A stretch of 9,152 nucleotides of DNA from Streptosporangiaceae bacterium (GCA_030042885.1 JASHYW010000306.1:1-9152), one strand, 5' to 3'. Positions 1 to 6,601 are shown, counted from the first letter of the stretch. Notes: generated by a model from the letters alone, not told the origin. Made by a program: numbers and translations.

Positions 1-841
1 GGAACGAGCCGAACTCCCCGGTCACCGCGGCCAGGACCAGCAGCACGGCACCCCCGATGAGCAGCTGCATGGCGCTGGTCAGCGCCGGGCTGGCCGGCGT
101 GCGCACCCGGCGGGCCATGATCGTGCCGAGCGCCCAGGCCGCCGCCGCGCACAAGATGATCACCACGCCAGACGCGGACACCCCGGCCTTGCCCCCGCCG
201 AGGCCGGACAGCAGCCCGACGCCCGCCAGCCCGATGGCCAGCCCGGCCACCGGCGCGCGCCCCAGCCGGGCGTGGTTCAGCACCGCGTCCATGCCCAGCA
301 GCCACAGCGGCACGGTGGCGATAAGCAGCGCGGTGAGCCCGGACGGCACGGTCGTCTCGCCCACGCACACCGCGCCGTTCGCGCCGAGCAGCAAGATGCC
401 GACCACCGCGCAGCCCAGCCATTCCGCCCGGCCCGGCCAGGCCACCCGCGAGCCAAAGCGGCGCGGCGCTGCCTGGACAGCGTTTGTCCCCGCGGACCCA
501 CCCCCGGGGCGGCGAAGGAGCGACGAAGGAGGGCGGCGCCTCGAGGGCGCCGCGGAGGCGAGCGGGGAAAACACTGCGATGGGGAACATGATCAGGCCGG
601 CGATCAGGTACCGCACCGCCGCCAGCACCAGCGGCGGGATCGTCTCGTCGCCCACCCGGATGGACAGGTAGGTGCTTCCCCACACCACCCACACGATGAG
701 CAGGGACGCCCACGCGACCAGGCTGGCCCGCCGCGCCGGTTCGGTCTTTTCTTTATCCCGAAAGATCCGGCGTGCGTGGCGTCCGCCTCCCTCGTGCCCG
801 CCATCGGCAGCGTAGGCCACCGACTGCTTGCTCTCGCTCAT
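1..841 (-). CDS. EamA/DMT-family transporter, YedA-like (C-terminus cut by window edge)
   Basis: This frame is open for 280 codons from an ATG at 841 to the window edge. It encodes a multi-helix inner-membrane exporter of the drug/metabolite transporter superfamily. After about 40 hydrophilic residues comes helix 1 with the family hallmark VVWGSTYLSIRVG (about residues 52-64). IPPLVLAAVRYLIAG follows, then GANGAVCVGETTVPSGLTAL (about 153-172) and GLAIGLAGVGLLSG (about 200-213). The spacing and wording follow the E. coli YedA pattern, and the second EamA repeat starts near residue 217. The substrate is unknown. The loop after helix 2 is about 35 residues longer than usual, because a palindromic repeat (461-564) is read through in frame as roughly residues 93-127. 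No strong ribosome-binding site is seen; GGCAGG lies 10 nt before the ATG. The gene is divergent from the flippase-like gene. The family is clear; the exact start is less so. Confidence 0.87.
   Translation of the reverse strand, partial: MSESKQSVAYAADGGHEGGGRHARRIFRDKEKTEPARRASLVAWASLLIVWVVWGSTYLSIRVGDETIPPLVLAAVRYLIAGLIMFPIAVFSPLASAAPSRRRPPSSLLRRPGGGSAGTNAVQAAPRRFGSRVAWPGRAEWLGCAVVGILLLGANGAVCVGETTVPSGLTALLIATVPLWLLGMDAVLNHARLGRAPVAGLAIGLAGVGLLSGLGGGKAGVSASGVVIILCAAAAWALGTIMARRVRTPASPALTSAMQLLIGGAVLLVLAAVTGEFGSF
461..564 (-). repeat. Dispersed palindromic element, copy 1, in-frame in the EamA gene
   Basis: This segment aligns without gaps to 4707-4809 over its left half (461-511 against 4707-4757). 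It continues to align through a hairpin of GGCGCC arms and on to the shared right end GGAGGCGAGCG. Here the hairpin loop is 5 nt (TCGAG), against 4 nt in the other copy. It lies in the cytoplasmic-type loop between helices 2 and 3 of the transporter and encodes a Ser/Ala/Pro/Arg-rich insert that includes LASAAPS and GTNAVQAAPRR. It contains no stop in the host frame. Ends are set by where the two copies stop matching and are approximate. Confidence 0.8.
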
Positions 842-879
842 GATTTTCAAGCCTGCCAGGCAGCGGCCGGCCTGACGAG

Positions 880-914
880 TGGCAGGATCGCCAACCTTCG
901 GCCAGATCCTGCCA
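880..914. promoter_or_regulatory. 10-bp-arm inverted repeat in the divergent intergenic region (candidate operator)
   Basis: TGGCAGGATC at 880-889 is perfectly repeated in inverse as GATCCTGCCA at 905-914, with 15 nt between. It lies between the divergent EamA gene (start 841) and the flippase-like gene (start 1022), where an operator serving either promoter would sit. A shorter palindrome, GCCTG-C-CAGGC, lies at 851-861. No regulator gene is in the window, so the binding protein is unknown. As RNA the repeat could also fold into a hairpin, but there is no T-tract to make it a classic terminator. Confidence 0.45.
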
Positions 915-1009
915 TCGGGCGGCAGGAGGGAGCGGATTGCGATCGGCGACGAAGGTACATGCCGACGGGGCGGAGGACTGCGGACTGTGCGGCCTGCAGC
1001 CAGCGCGGA

Positions 1010-1021
1010 TACGCTAGCGGC
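1010..1021 (+). promoter_or_regulatory. Probable -10 box for a leaderless transcript of the flippase-like gene
   Basis: TACGCT at 1010-1015 fits the actinobacterial TANNNT -10 pattern. It is followed by 6 nt and then the in-frame GTG at 1022, so transcription would begin at or next to the start codon. No convincing -35 box is visible 16-18 nt upstream. No ribosome-binding site precedes this GTG, which fits a leaderless mRNA. An in-frame ATG at 959, with only a weak GAAGG three bases upstream, is the alternative start. Confidence 0.45.
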
Positions 1022-2056
1022 GTGCCGGATAGCCGCCCGAGCCGCCCGCCGCCACAGGCGGCCAGGCGAGCCCCGCCGCCACAGGCGGCCAGGAAAGCAC
1101 TGCGCGAAAGCACCTGGCTGCGCGCCGGGCTGCTGGCGGCCGCCGTCGGGCTGGCCGTGTACGGGCTGGCCTCGCAATGGCCGCAGGTGCACGCCGCCCT
1201 GGCCAAGCTGGCCTGGTACGACGTGGCGGGCGCCGCGCTGTGCGTGCTGGCCGGGCTGGGCTGCATGATGCTGGCCTGGCGGGCGCTGCTCGCCGACCTG
1301 GGCTCGCCGCTGCCGCTGCGAGTGGCGATCCGGGTGATGTTCGTCGGCCAGCTGGGCAAGTACGTGCCGGGCGCGGTATGGGCGGTGGCCGCGCAGGTCG
1401 AGCTGGCCAGGGACCACGGCGTCCTGCGGCGGCGCAGCGCCACGGCCAGCCTGGTCGCGATGGCCACCACGCTCGTGGTAGGGCTGGTCGCCGCGGGCGT
1501 CATGCTGCCGCTGGTCTCGGCGCACGCGGTGCGGCACTACTGGTGGGTGCTGGCCGTCACGCCGCTGGCGGCGGCCTGCCTGTACCCCCCGGTCAACAAG
1601 TTCCTCCTCGACCTGGCGCTCAAGGCAGCGCGCAAGCCGCCGCTGGACAAGCCGGTCAGCCGTCCGGGCATGGCCCGGGCGCTGGCCTGGACCACACTCG
1701 GCTGGCTGTGCTACGGCGCGCATGCCTGGTTCCTGATCAGGGTGTTCGCGGGCCGGAGCGGGGATGTCTTCGCGCTGGCTCTGGGCGCCTACGCGCTGGC
1801 CTGGTCGGTCGGGTTCCTTATCGTGTTCTTCCCCGGCGGCATCGGGCCGCGGGAACTCGCCCTCATCGCCGTGCTGGCCCCGGTCATGCCGGCGGCTTCC
1901 GCGCTGGTGGTCGCGCTGGCCTCGCGGGTGGTCATGACCGTCGGCGACCTGGCCTGGGCGGGCCTCGGGCTGGCCCTCGGCCGGGCCGGGGGTGCTAGCC
2001 GGCCAGCAGCACCTGCAGGTAGGCAGCCCAGTACGGCTCAGGGTCGACGGCCCTGA
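1022..2056 (+). CDS. Flippase-like membrane protein (UPF0104 / LPG-synthase TM domain family)
   Basis: This 344-residue integral membrane protein belongs to the family of the lysylphosphatidylglycerol-synthase/AglD transmembrane domain, often annotated as flippase-like. The family signatures are GKYVPGAVW (residues 112-120) and FFPGGIGPRE (269-278). About eight hydrophobic segments run from residue 33 to 320. There is no cytosolic catalytic domain, so it is not a full lysylphosphatidylglycerol synthase. Members often sit in glycosyltransferase clusters, and a role in handling lipid-linked intermediates is inferred, not shown. The GTG start was chosen because a -10 box lies 6 nt before it; an ATG at 959 would add 21 residues. 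The Arg/Pro-rich N-terminus contains a duplicated 9-residue unit (PPPQAARRA, PPPQAARKA). The last 62 bases, encoding a Pro/Gly-rich tail outside the membrane domain, overlap the end of the convergent GT4 gene. Confidence 0.85.
   Translation: MPDSRPSRPPPQAARRAPPPQAARKALRESTWLRAGLLAAAVGLAVYGLASQWPQVHAALAKLAWYDVAGAALCVLAGLGCMMLAWRALLADLGSPLPLRVAIRVMFVGQLGKYVPGAVWAVAAQVELARDHGVLRRRSATASLVAMATTLVVGLVAAGVMLPLVSAHAVRHYWWVLAVTPLAAACLYPPVNKFLLDLALKAARKPPLDKPVSRPGMARALAWTTLGWLCYGAHAWFLIRVFAGRSGDVFALALGAYALAWSVGFLIVFFPGGIGPRELALIAVLAPVMPAASALVVALASRVVMTVGDLAWAGLGLALGRAGGASRPAAPAGRQPSTAQGRRP
1045..1093 (+). repeat. Duplicated 22-bp hairpin repeat, 27-bp period, within coding sequence
   Basis: Positions 1045-1066 and 1072-1093 are identical over 22 bp. 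The offset of 27 bp is nine codons, so the protein repeats PPPQAAR. Each copy contains the perfect hairpin GCCGCC-ACA-GGCGGC. The pair begins 23 nt after the proposed GTG start and would sit near the 5' end of a leaderless mRNA. Whether it affects expression is unknown. Confidence 0.75.
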
Positions 2057-3221
2057 CCCCGGACCGGAGCCGCGCGGCCGTCTCCGGCGCGCTGATCGCG
2101 GTCAGCGCGCGGGCCAGGTCGCCGACGTCGCCCGGCGCGCAGGTCAGACCGTCCACGCCCTCGCGCACCGCCTCGGCCAGCGCGCCGGCGGTGGTGGCAA
2201 TGACCGGAACCCCGTAGGAGAACGCGAGCACGGCGTTCTGCGAGGCGGTCGCTTCCCGGTAGGGCAGCACGAGCGCGTCCGCCGCCGCGAACAGGGCCGG
2301 GATCTGGCTGCCGGGCACATAACCCGGCCGGAGCGTCACCCGGCTCTGCAGGCCGAGCCCGGCGATCAGCTTCTCCGTGTCGCCGGTTCCGCCCCAGAAC
2401 TCCCCGGCCACGGTCAGCGTGAGGTGCTCCGGCGCCTGGGCCAGCGCGCGCAGCAGCACGTCGAGTCCCTTGTACGGCCGGACGATCCCGAAAAACAATA
2501 GGTGCAGTGTTGTCTCCGGGGGGACGGTGTTCCCCCGGGGGGACGACCCCCCGGGATCCCCCCGATCCTGGGGGGGAATCTTCCCCCCCAGACCTCCCCC
2601 GCTCCTGGGGGGACCCATCCCCCCAGACCCCCCTTGGGGGGGGCTCCCCGCCCCCCCATTCCCCCCTGGCGCCCCTGGCGCCTGGGGGAGGTGCGGCGGC
2701 ATCCGCGCGACGACGATCGGCACGTCGGGGACGAGCTGCCGGGTCTCGGCGGCCTGCCCGGCGGAGTGCACGAGCACTGTGTCCACGTGCGCCAGCAGGG
2801 TCCTGACCAGCGCCACGTCGCCCGGCCTGCGTTCGTGCGGCAGCACGTTGTGGCAGATCACCACCGTACGCGGACGGCCGGGCCCGCGGCCCAGGCCCGC
2901 CAGGATGGCCAGGTAGGCCGGCACCTGGAGCGGCGTGAGCAGCGCGAAGACGATCAGGCCGGCGGACCGGAGCCGACGTCCGGCGGCGGCCCAGCCATCC
3001 GGCCGGTTCCAGGCCAGCCTGCGGTAGGTGCGCGAGTACGGCTTGCCTTCGGGGGCGTCGAGGGTCTGCTGCCCGGGGTAGAGCCGCGCGGGGTACTGGG
3101 CCCGCCAGGACTCGATGATCACGTTGTGGCCCGCGGCGGCGAGCCGGTGCGCGAGTTCAGTGGTGTGCCGCGCGCCGCCGCCCTTGTACGGGTGCGCCGG
3201 CCCGACCAGCGCGATCCTCAT
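1995..3221 (-). CDS. GT4-type (GT-B fold) glycosyltransferase with a repeat-encoded interdomain insert
   Basis: This 408-residue cytosolic or membrane-associated glycosyltransferase would transfer a sugar from a nucleotide sugar. The N-terminal GT-B domain spans about residues 1-178, with a Gly-rich acceptor loop (LVGPAHPYKGGGARHT, 5-20) and CHNVLPHE at 123-130. The C-terminal domain starts near 238 with GIVRPYKG (245-252), the Arg/Lys pair that binds the donor phosphates, and continues to YGVPVIATTAG. The usual second Glu of the E-x7-E motif is absent: E323 is present, but the EAMA position reads LAFS. Acceptor and sugar are unknown. Residues 186-230 are a Gly/Pro repeat array sitting exactly between the domains, encoded by G/C-run units. 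Its ATG overlaps the upstream GT2 stop as ATGA, so the two are likely translationally coupled. Its 3' end overlaps the convergent flippase-like gene by 62 bp. Confidence 0.88.
   Translation of the reverse strand: MRIALVGPAHPYKGGGARHTTELAHRLAAAGHNVIIESWRAQYPARLYPGQQTLDAPEGKPYSRTYRRLAWNRPDGWAAAGRRLRSAGLIVFALLTPLQVPAYLAILAGLGRGPGRPRTVVICHNVLPHERRPGDVALVRTLLAHVDTVLVHSAGQAAETRQLVPDVPIVVARMPPHLPQAPGAPGGNGGAGSPPQGGSGGMGPPRSGGGLGGKIPPQDRGDPGGSSPRGNTVPPETTLHLLFFGIVRPYKGLDVLLRALAQAPEHLTLTVAGEFWGGTGDTEKLIAGLGLQSRVTLRPGYVPGSQIPALFAAADALVLPYREATASQNAVLAFSYGVPVIATTAGALAEAVREGVDGLTCAPGDVGDLARALTAISAPETAARLRSGVRAVDPEPYWAAYLQVLLAG
2532..2666 (-). repeat. Four-unit G-run/C-run palindromic tandem array in the GT4 gene
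   Basis: Read on the minus strand, the array is four units of 33, 33, 36 and 33 bp (2666-2634, 2633-2601, 2600-2565, 2564-2532). Most units carry G runs followed by C runs, so each can fold on itself; examples are CTGGGGGG...CCCCCCAG in unit 2 and a near-perfect palindrome at 2568-2591 in unit 3. The units encode GGNGGAGSPPQ, GGSGGMGPPRS, GGGLGGKIPPQD and RGDPGGSSPRG. All lengths are multiples of three, so the frame is kept. The array holds several runs of 6-8 G or C, including eight at 2636-2643, and has G-quadruplex potential on both strands. Confidence 0.9.
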
Positions 3222-4153
3222 GTGTCCCCGCGGGAGCGCACGATCAGGTCGGCCAGGAGGGCCAGCGAGGCGAGGATCAGGCCGGTCACGAAGATCAGGA
3301 TGGTGTCGTTGGCGAAGTGCAGCGGGTGCACCACCAGGTCATAGATGCCCTTGGCCACGCCGAGGCCGAGCAGGAACAGGGCCGGCGGCATGAGCACCTT
3401 GAGCGGGTTGAAGTACATCACCATGCGGAGCACCTGGAGCACGTACCGGTACGCGTCGGAGAAGAAGTGGAACTTCGACCGCCCCGCCCGCTTGGCGTAC
3501 TCGACCGGCACGTACCGCACCTCGTGCTCATTGGACAAGAACGCGAGAGTGATCGTGGTGACGCAGGAGAACCCGGGCGGCAGCAGCCGGAGGTACGGCA
3601 GGGCCACCGAGCGCCGGAACGCGCGCAGCCCGGAGTTCAGGTCCGGGATCTCGGCGTTGACCAGCCGCTCGGCGAGCTTGCGCACGAACCACTTGGCGGG
3701 CACCCGCGCGATCTTCAGCCGGCCTTCCTCGCTGGTCCGCGCCCCCACCACCTGGTCGACCGCCGGGTCGTCGTCGAGCATGCCGATCAGCTCGGGGATC
3801 CGCTCGTTCGGGTAAGTCAGGTCGGCGTCGGTCCAGACCACGATCTCGCCCCGGGCCTGCTGGGTGCCGATCCGGCGCACGGTGCCCGCGCCGCCGTTGC
3901 GGGGGAACCCGATGACCTTCAGGTTCGGGAAGTCCGGTTCCGCCCGGCGCAGCCGGGCCAGCGTCTGGTCGGTGGAGCCGTCGTCGATGGCGAGCAGCTC
4001 GTACGGGATGCCGCTCTTGTCCATGGCCCCGCAGATCCGCTCGACCTCGGCGAGCACGTGCTCTTCCTCGTTGAAGCAGGGCAGCACGATGGACGCGTGC
4101 GGGACCACCTGCTCCCCCGGCTCCGGGACCTGGCCGGACGTGAATGTGCCCAC
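3218..4153 (-). CDS. GT2 polyprenyl-phosphate glycosyltransferase (DPM1/Alg5-like) with two C-terminal TM helices
   Basis: This 311-residue enzyme would move a sugar from a nucleotide sugar to polyprenyl phosphate on the cytoplasmic face. The GT-A domain shows PCFNEEE (25-31), AIDDGSTDQT (55-64), and the metal-binding TDADLTYP (108-115). DLNSGLRAFRR, in the middle of the protein, is the conserved acceptor-side motif of dolichyl-phosphate-sugar synthases. Two hydrophobic helices follow, at about 252-275 and 283-305. The length and layout are typical of the bacterial members with two C-terminal helices. The sugar (mannose or glucose) cannot be told from sequence. The GTG start at 4153 has no ribosome-binding site but has TATCCT 8 nt upstream. 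A GTG 15 codons in, preceded by GGGGGAG, is an alternative. The gene is 39 bp downstream of the GT39-like gene and overlaps the GT4 start by 4 bp. Confidence 0.9.
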   Translation of the reverse strand: MGTFTSGQVPEPGEQVVPHASIVLPCFNEEEHVLAEVERICGAMDKSGIPYELLAIDDGSTDQTLARLRRAEPDFPNLKVIGFPRNGGAGTVRRIGTQQARGEIVVWTDADLTYPNERIPELIGMLDDDPAVDQVVGARTSEEGRLKIARVPAKWFVRKLAERLVNAEIPDLNSGLRAFRRSVALPYLRLLPPGFSCVTTITLAFLSNEHEVRYVPVEYAKRAGRSKFHFFSDAYRYVLQVLRMVMYFNPLKVLMPPALFLLGLGVAKGIYDLVVHPLHFANDTILIFVTGLILASLALLADLIVRSRGDT

Positions 4154-4167
4154 GACGGGGGAGGATA
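4154..4167 (-). promoter_or_regulatory. Possible -10 box for the GT2/GT4 pair
   Basis: On the minus strand TATCCT (4167-4162) fits TANNNT and ends 8 nt before the GTG at 4153, allowing a leaderless or nearly leaderless transcript. It lies in the 39-bp gap after the GT39-like gene. No clear -35 box is seen. It would give the GT2-GT4 pair a promoter of its own in addition to read-through. Confidence 0.35.
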
Positions 4168-4192
4168 CCCCGCTCCTGAGGGTTCTCGCAGG

Positions 4193-6589
4193 CTAGCCGG
4201 CCGGGCGGTCCGGTAGCGCGGTCGCGGGCTCGGACATCCACACCGTGTAGTGGATGAGCCAGGTACGTACCGGCGGCGAGGTGAGGTTGTGCGCCTCCTG
4301 GGTGGTCAGCAGGTTGACGACCTCGCGGGGGGCACCGCCGTAGGGAGCCAGCTCGGCCTCGGTCTCGGCCAGCAGCACCGGGCGCCGGCCGGCCGCTTCG
4401 ATCCCGGCCACCACCGCCTCGACCGTGCCCGGCGTGACGGGGGCCAGCACCGCGGCGGGCGTCCCGCATATCCCCCTGACCACCTGGGCGAACCGGTCCG
4501 CGGTGAGCGAGTCCAGGATGACCGCCGAGGCACCCGGCCCGATCGCCGTGCACAGCTTGCCGACCGCGGTGAGCTCGCCGCTGCCGATCCGCCGGAACGC
4601 CATCCCGTGGACGCCCGAACTGGTGATGTCGAATGTGGTCAGCGCGGTCGGGATGACCAGCGAGGCCACGCAGCAGGAGGCCACCGCGGCAGCCCGAGCC
4701 GACGGGGCGCGGCGCCGACTGGACTGTGTTTGTCCCCCCAAACCCACCCCAGGGGCGAGGGACGAGCGACGAGGGAAGGAGGCGCCCGAAGGCGCCCCGG
4801 AGGCGAGCGAAGAGGCAGCTAGCCTGGGCCGGCCCAGCTGGGCCGCCCGGTCCCTGAGCCAGGCGCAGGCCCAGATGGCCCCGAGGATCAGGCCGGGCAG
4901 CACGAACGGCACCAGCCGCCTGCTCGCCCAGGGCTGGTCGGGCGAGATCGCGGGCCGCCACAGCACCGACACGATGACCCAGATGGCCATCATCAGCGGC
5001 AGCGCCCAGACCCTGGCCGCCGCGTCCGGGTCCTTCCAGGTGAGCAGCGCCCTCGTGCACCGCCTGGCCAGGGCGGCCAGGCCGAAGGCTCCGAGCAGCA
5101 CGGCGGGTACGCCGATGTACCAGATCACCCAGTACAGGCTCTGCTCGTAGTACTGCCGCCGCCCGTTGATGGGCAGGTGGGCCAGCTTTTGCAGCTCGGC
5201 CACGTAGGCGATCGAGACCGGGTCGGTTTCCCCGGCCACCGTCTGCAGCAGCGGCCGGACCGCGAAGCCGGCGAAGATGAGCACGACCAGCGCGGCGGCC
5301 GCCCCGGGCAGCCAGCGCAGCACGCGGGGCGTGAGCCAGCCGCGCAGCCTGGCCACCACGGCCCGGCCGCTGGCGATGGCCAGGCAGGCCAGCGTCAGCA
5401 GCACCACGGCCGCGGTGATCAGCCCGAGCGGACGCAGCGACGGCGCCTCCAGGTCCAGGTACGGGCGGGACAGCAGGTAGCCGTCGGCCAGGCCGTACCC
5501 CACCCCGATGAGCAGCCCGAGGCCGAACGGGATGGCCTGCCGCCGCCGCGCCGCCACCAGCAGGCCAAGGAACGGCACGGCCGGCAGGAGGTCGCTCAGC
5601 GCATCGACGCGGACCAGGACGGTCAGCCCGAGGGCCAGTCCGGCCAGCCCGGCCAGCACCGCGTCCTGCCCGGGCCAGTCGGCCTGGCCGGTCACGGGCC
5701 GGCCGTACGGTTTGCGCGCGACCACCATGGAGTCGGCCAGCAGGCACAGCCCGCCGAACAGCAGGACCTGGGCCAGCGGCTCGCTGAAGGTGCTCCGGCT
5801 GGTGTACTGCTGGGGGAGGCTCAGCGCCAGCACTCCCGCGGCGGCGGGCGCCCATCCGGGGCCGGCCAGCCGGCCGGCCAGGCCGCCGAACGACAGCACC
5901 GCGCACCCGCCGATCAGCGGCGTGATCACCAGCGCGGCCGGGATTCCGCCCAGCCAGATCGCGCCGGCCAGCACGATGGGCATCCCGGTCATGAACTGCG
6001 GCACGATCGAAGAACCGCTCGGATAGTAGTTGACACTGGCGAACGACAGGCCCGGGTGCGAGCCGCCGAAGGCGTCCAGCGAGTCCGGGATGGGCAGCGA
6101 GCCGTGGTGCGCGATCCAGTAACCCACCTGGAGGTAGGTGGCCGGGTCGCGGAGGAAGATGATCTGCTCGGTCCGTTCCGCGATCTGCCAGGCCGCGAAC
6201 ACCGCCGCCACCGCTATCGTGCCGGCCACCGCCCACCAGGGCACGGGCGCCCGGGAAGGCGCTGGTGCCTGGGGCCGGGGCCGCGCGGGCCGGAAGCCGG
6301 GCCAGCTCGCGGGCAGTTGCCGCACCGCGAAGTAGCACAGCCCGACGGCCAGCGGGATGGACATGAAGACCATGGGCGGGGCCGAGAACCGGCCCGTGAG
6401 CAGCAGCGGGAACCCCGTCAGCAGCCACGCCGCGGCCAGCATGGCGGGCATCACGGTGACGGCGCCGAACAGCCTGGCCGACAGCAGCCCGGGCTGCCGC
6501 CCCGTGCCGGGCCCGGCAGCCAGGCCTGGCACCGCTTCGTCGGCCTCAGGGACCTCAGTGACCTCGGAGGCGCGCGGCTCGGGACGCAC
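4193..6589 (-). CDS. Large polytopic membrane protein, GT39/GT-C-like glycosyltransferase candidate
   Basis: This 798-residue integral membrane protein has about a dozen hydrophobic helices between residues 40 and 650, then a C-terminal domain of about 150 residues probably outside the membrane. The GT-C feature is an acidic motif in the first large outer loop, FLRDPATYLQVGYWIAHHG (145-163), where such enzymes place their catalytic Asp. Also GT-C-like are STFSEPLAQ (266-274) and a late ASRRLVPFVLPGLILG (555-570). It would use a polyprenyl-phosphate sugar; donor and acceptor are unknown. It could also be a membrane protein of this fold without transferase activity. The palindromic element at 4707-4809 is read through in frame as about residues 594-628, between the last helices. 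The GTG start lies 9 bp after the GT87-like gene. TAAAGT 6 nt upstream suggests a leaderless start, though AGTAGG 3 nt before the GTG is a possible weak ribosome-binding site. Confidence 0.72.
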   Translation of the reverse strand: MRPEPRASEVTEVPEADEAVPGLAAGPGTGRQPGLLSARLFGAVTVMPAMLAAAWLLTGFPLLLTGRFSAPPMVFMSIPLAVGLCYFAVRQLPASWPGFRPARPRPQAPAPSRAPVPWWAVAGTIAVAAVFAAWQIAERTEQIIFLRDPATYLQVGYWIAHHGSLPIPDSLDAFGGSHPGLSFASVNYYPSGSSIVPQFMTGMPIVLAGAIWLGGIPAALVITPLIGGCAVLSFGGLAGRLAGPGWAPAAAGVLALSLPQQYTSRSTFSEPLAQVLLFGGLCLLADSMVVARKPYGRPVTGQADWPGQDAVLAGLAGLALGLTVLVRVDALSDLLPAVPFLGLLVAARRRQAIPFGLGLLIGVGYGLADGYLLSRPYLDLEAPSLRPLGLITAAVVLLTLACLAIASGRAVVARLRGWLTPRVLRWLPGAAAALVVLIFAGFAVRPLLQTVAGETDPVSIAYVAELQKLAHLPINGRRQYYEQSLYWVIWYIGVPAVLLGAFGLAALARRCTRALLTWKDPDAAARVWALPLMMAIWVIVSVLWRPAISPDQPWASRRLVPFVLPGLILGAIWACAWLRDRAAQLGRPRLAASSLASGAPSGASFPRRSSLAPGVGLGGQTQSSRRRAPSARAAAVASCCVASLVIPTALTTFDITSSGVHGMAFRRIGSGELTAVGKLCTAIGPGASAVILDSLTADRFAQVVRGICGTPAAVLAPVTPGTVEAVVAGIEAAGRRPVLLAETEAELAPYGGAPREVVNLLTTQEAHNLTSPPVRTWLIHYTVWMSEPATALPDRPAG
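4707..4809 (-). repeat. Dispersed palindromic element, copy 2, in-frame in the GT39-like gene
   Basis: This is the second copy of the element at 461-564, in the same orientation. The shared landmarks, read on the plus strand, are GCGCGGCGC, CTGGAC, GTTTGTCCCC, ACCCACCCC, GGGGCG, GAGCGACGA, the hairpin GGCGCC-CGAA-GGCGCC and GGAGGCGAGCG. It is 1 nt shorter than copy 1, and the difference lies in the hairpin loop. In the host frame it begins LASGAPS, matching LASAAPS of copy 1. After the loop the reading phase differs, and the phase matching copy 1 (GGTNTVQSAPRP) is read in another frame. No stop occurs in either phase. Confidence 0.8.
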
Positions 6590-6601
6590 GGACCTACTTT
6601 A
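6590..6601 (-). promoter_or_regulatory. Probable -10 box before the GT39-like gene, overlapping the upstream stop codon
   Basis: On the minus strand TAAAGT (6601-6596) matches TANNNT and is followed by six bases and the GTG at 6589. Its first three bases are the TAA stop of the GT87-like gene. A -35 box is not evident. Translation by coupling from the upstream gene is the alternative reading. Confidence 0.4.

Noticed and set aside
2532..2600. G/C-run hairpins as a transcription terminator
   Set aside because: They lie inside a continuous coding frame with the conserved C-terminal GT4 domain following, and no T-tract is present.
2532..2666. The tandem array as a CRISPR
   Set aside because: The units are 33-36 bp with no unique spacers between them, and they keep a coding frame.
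2377..3344. Pro/Gly-rich plus-strand open frames opposite the GT4 gene
   Set aside because: They are antisense translations of the G/C-run array and its surroundings. The GT4 frame has conserved motifs on both sides of the array.
3528..6428. A 966-codon open frame on the minus strand
   Set aside because: It is a different frame of the same strand as the GT39-like and GT2 genes. It has Arg/Gly/Pro/Ala-rich, low-complexity composition without domains, whereas the overlapped frames carry clear membrane helices and GT motifs. It arises from high GC content.
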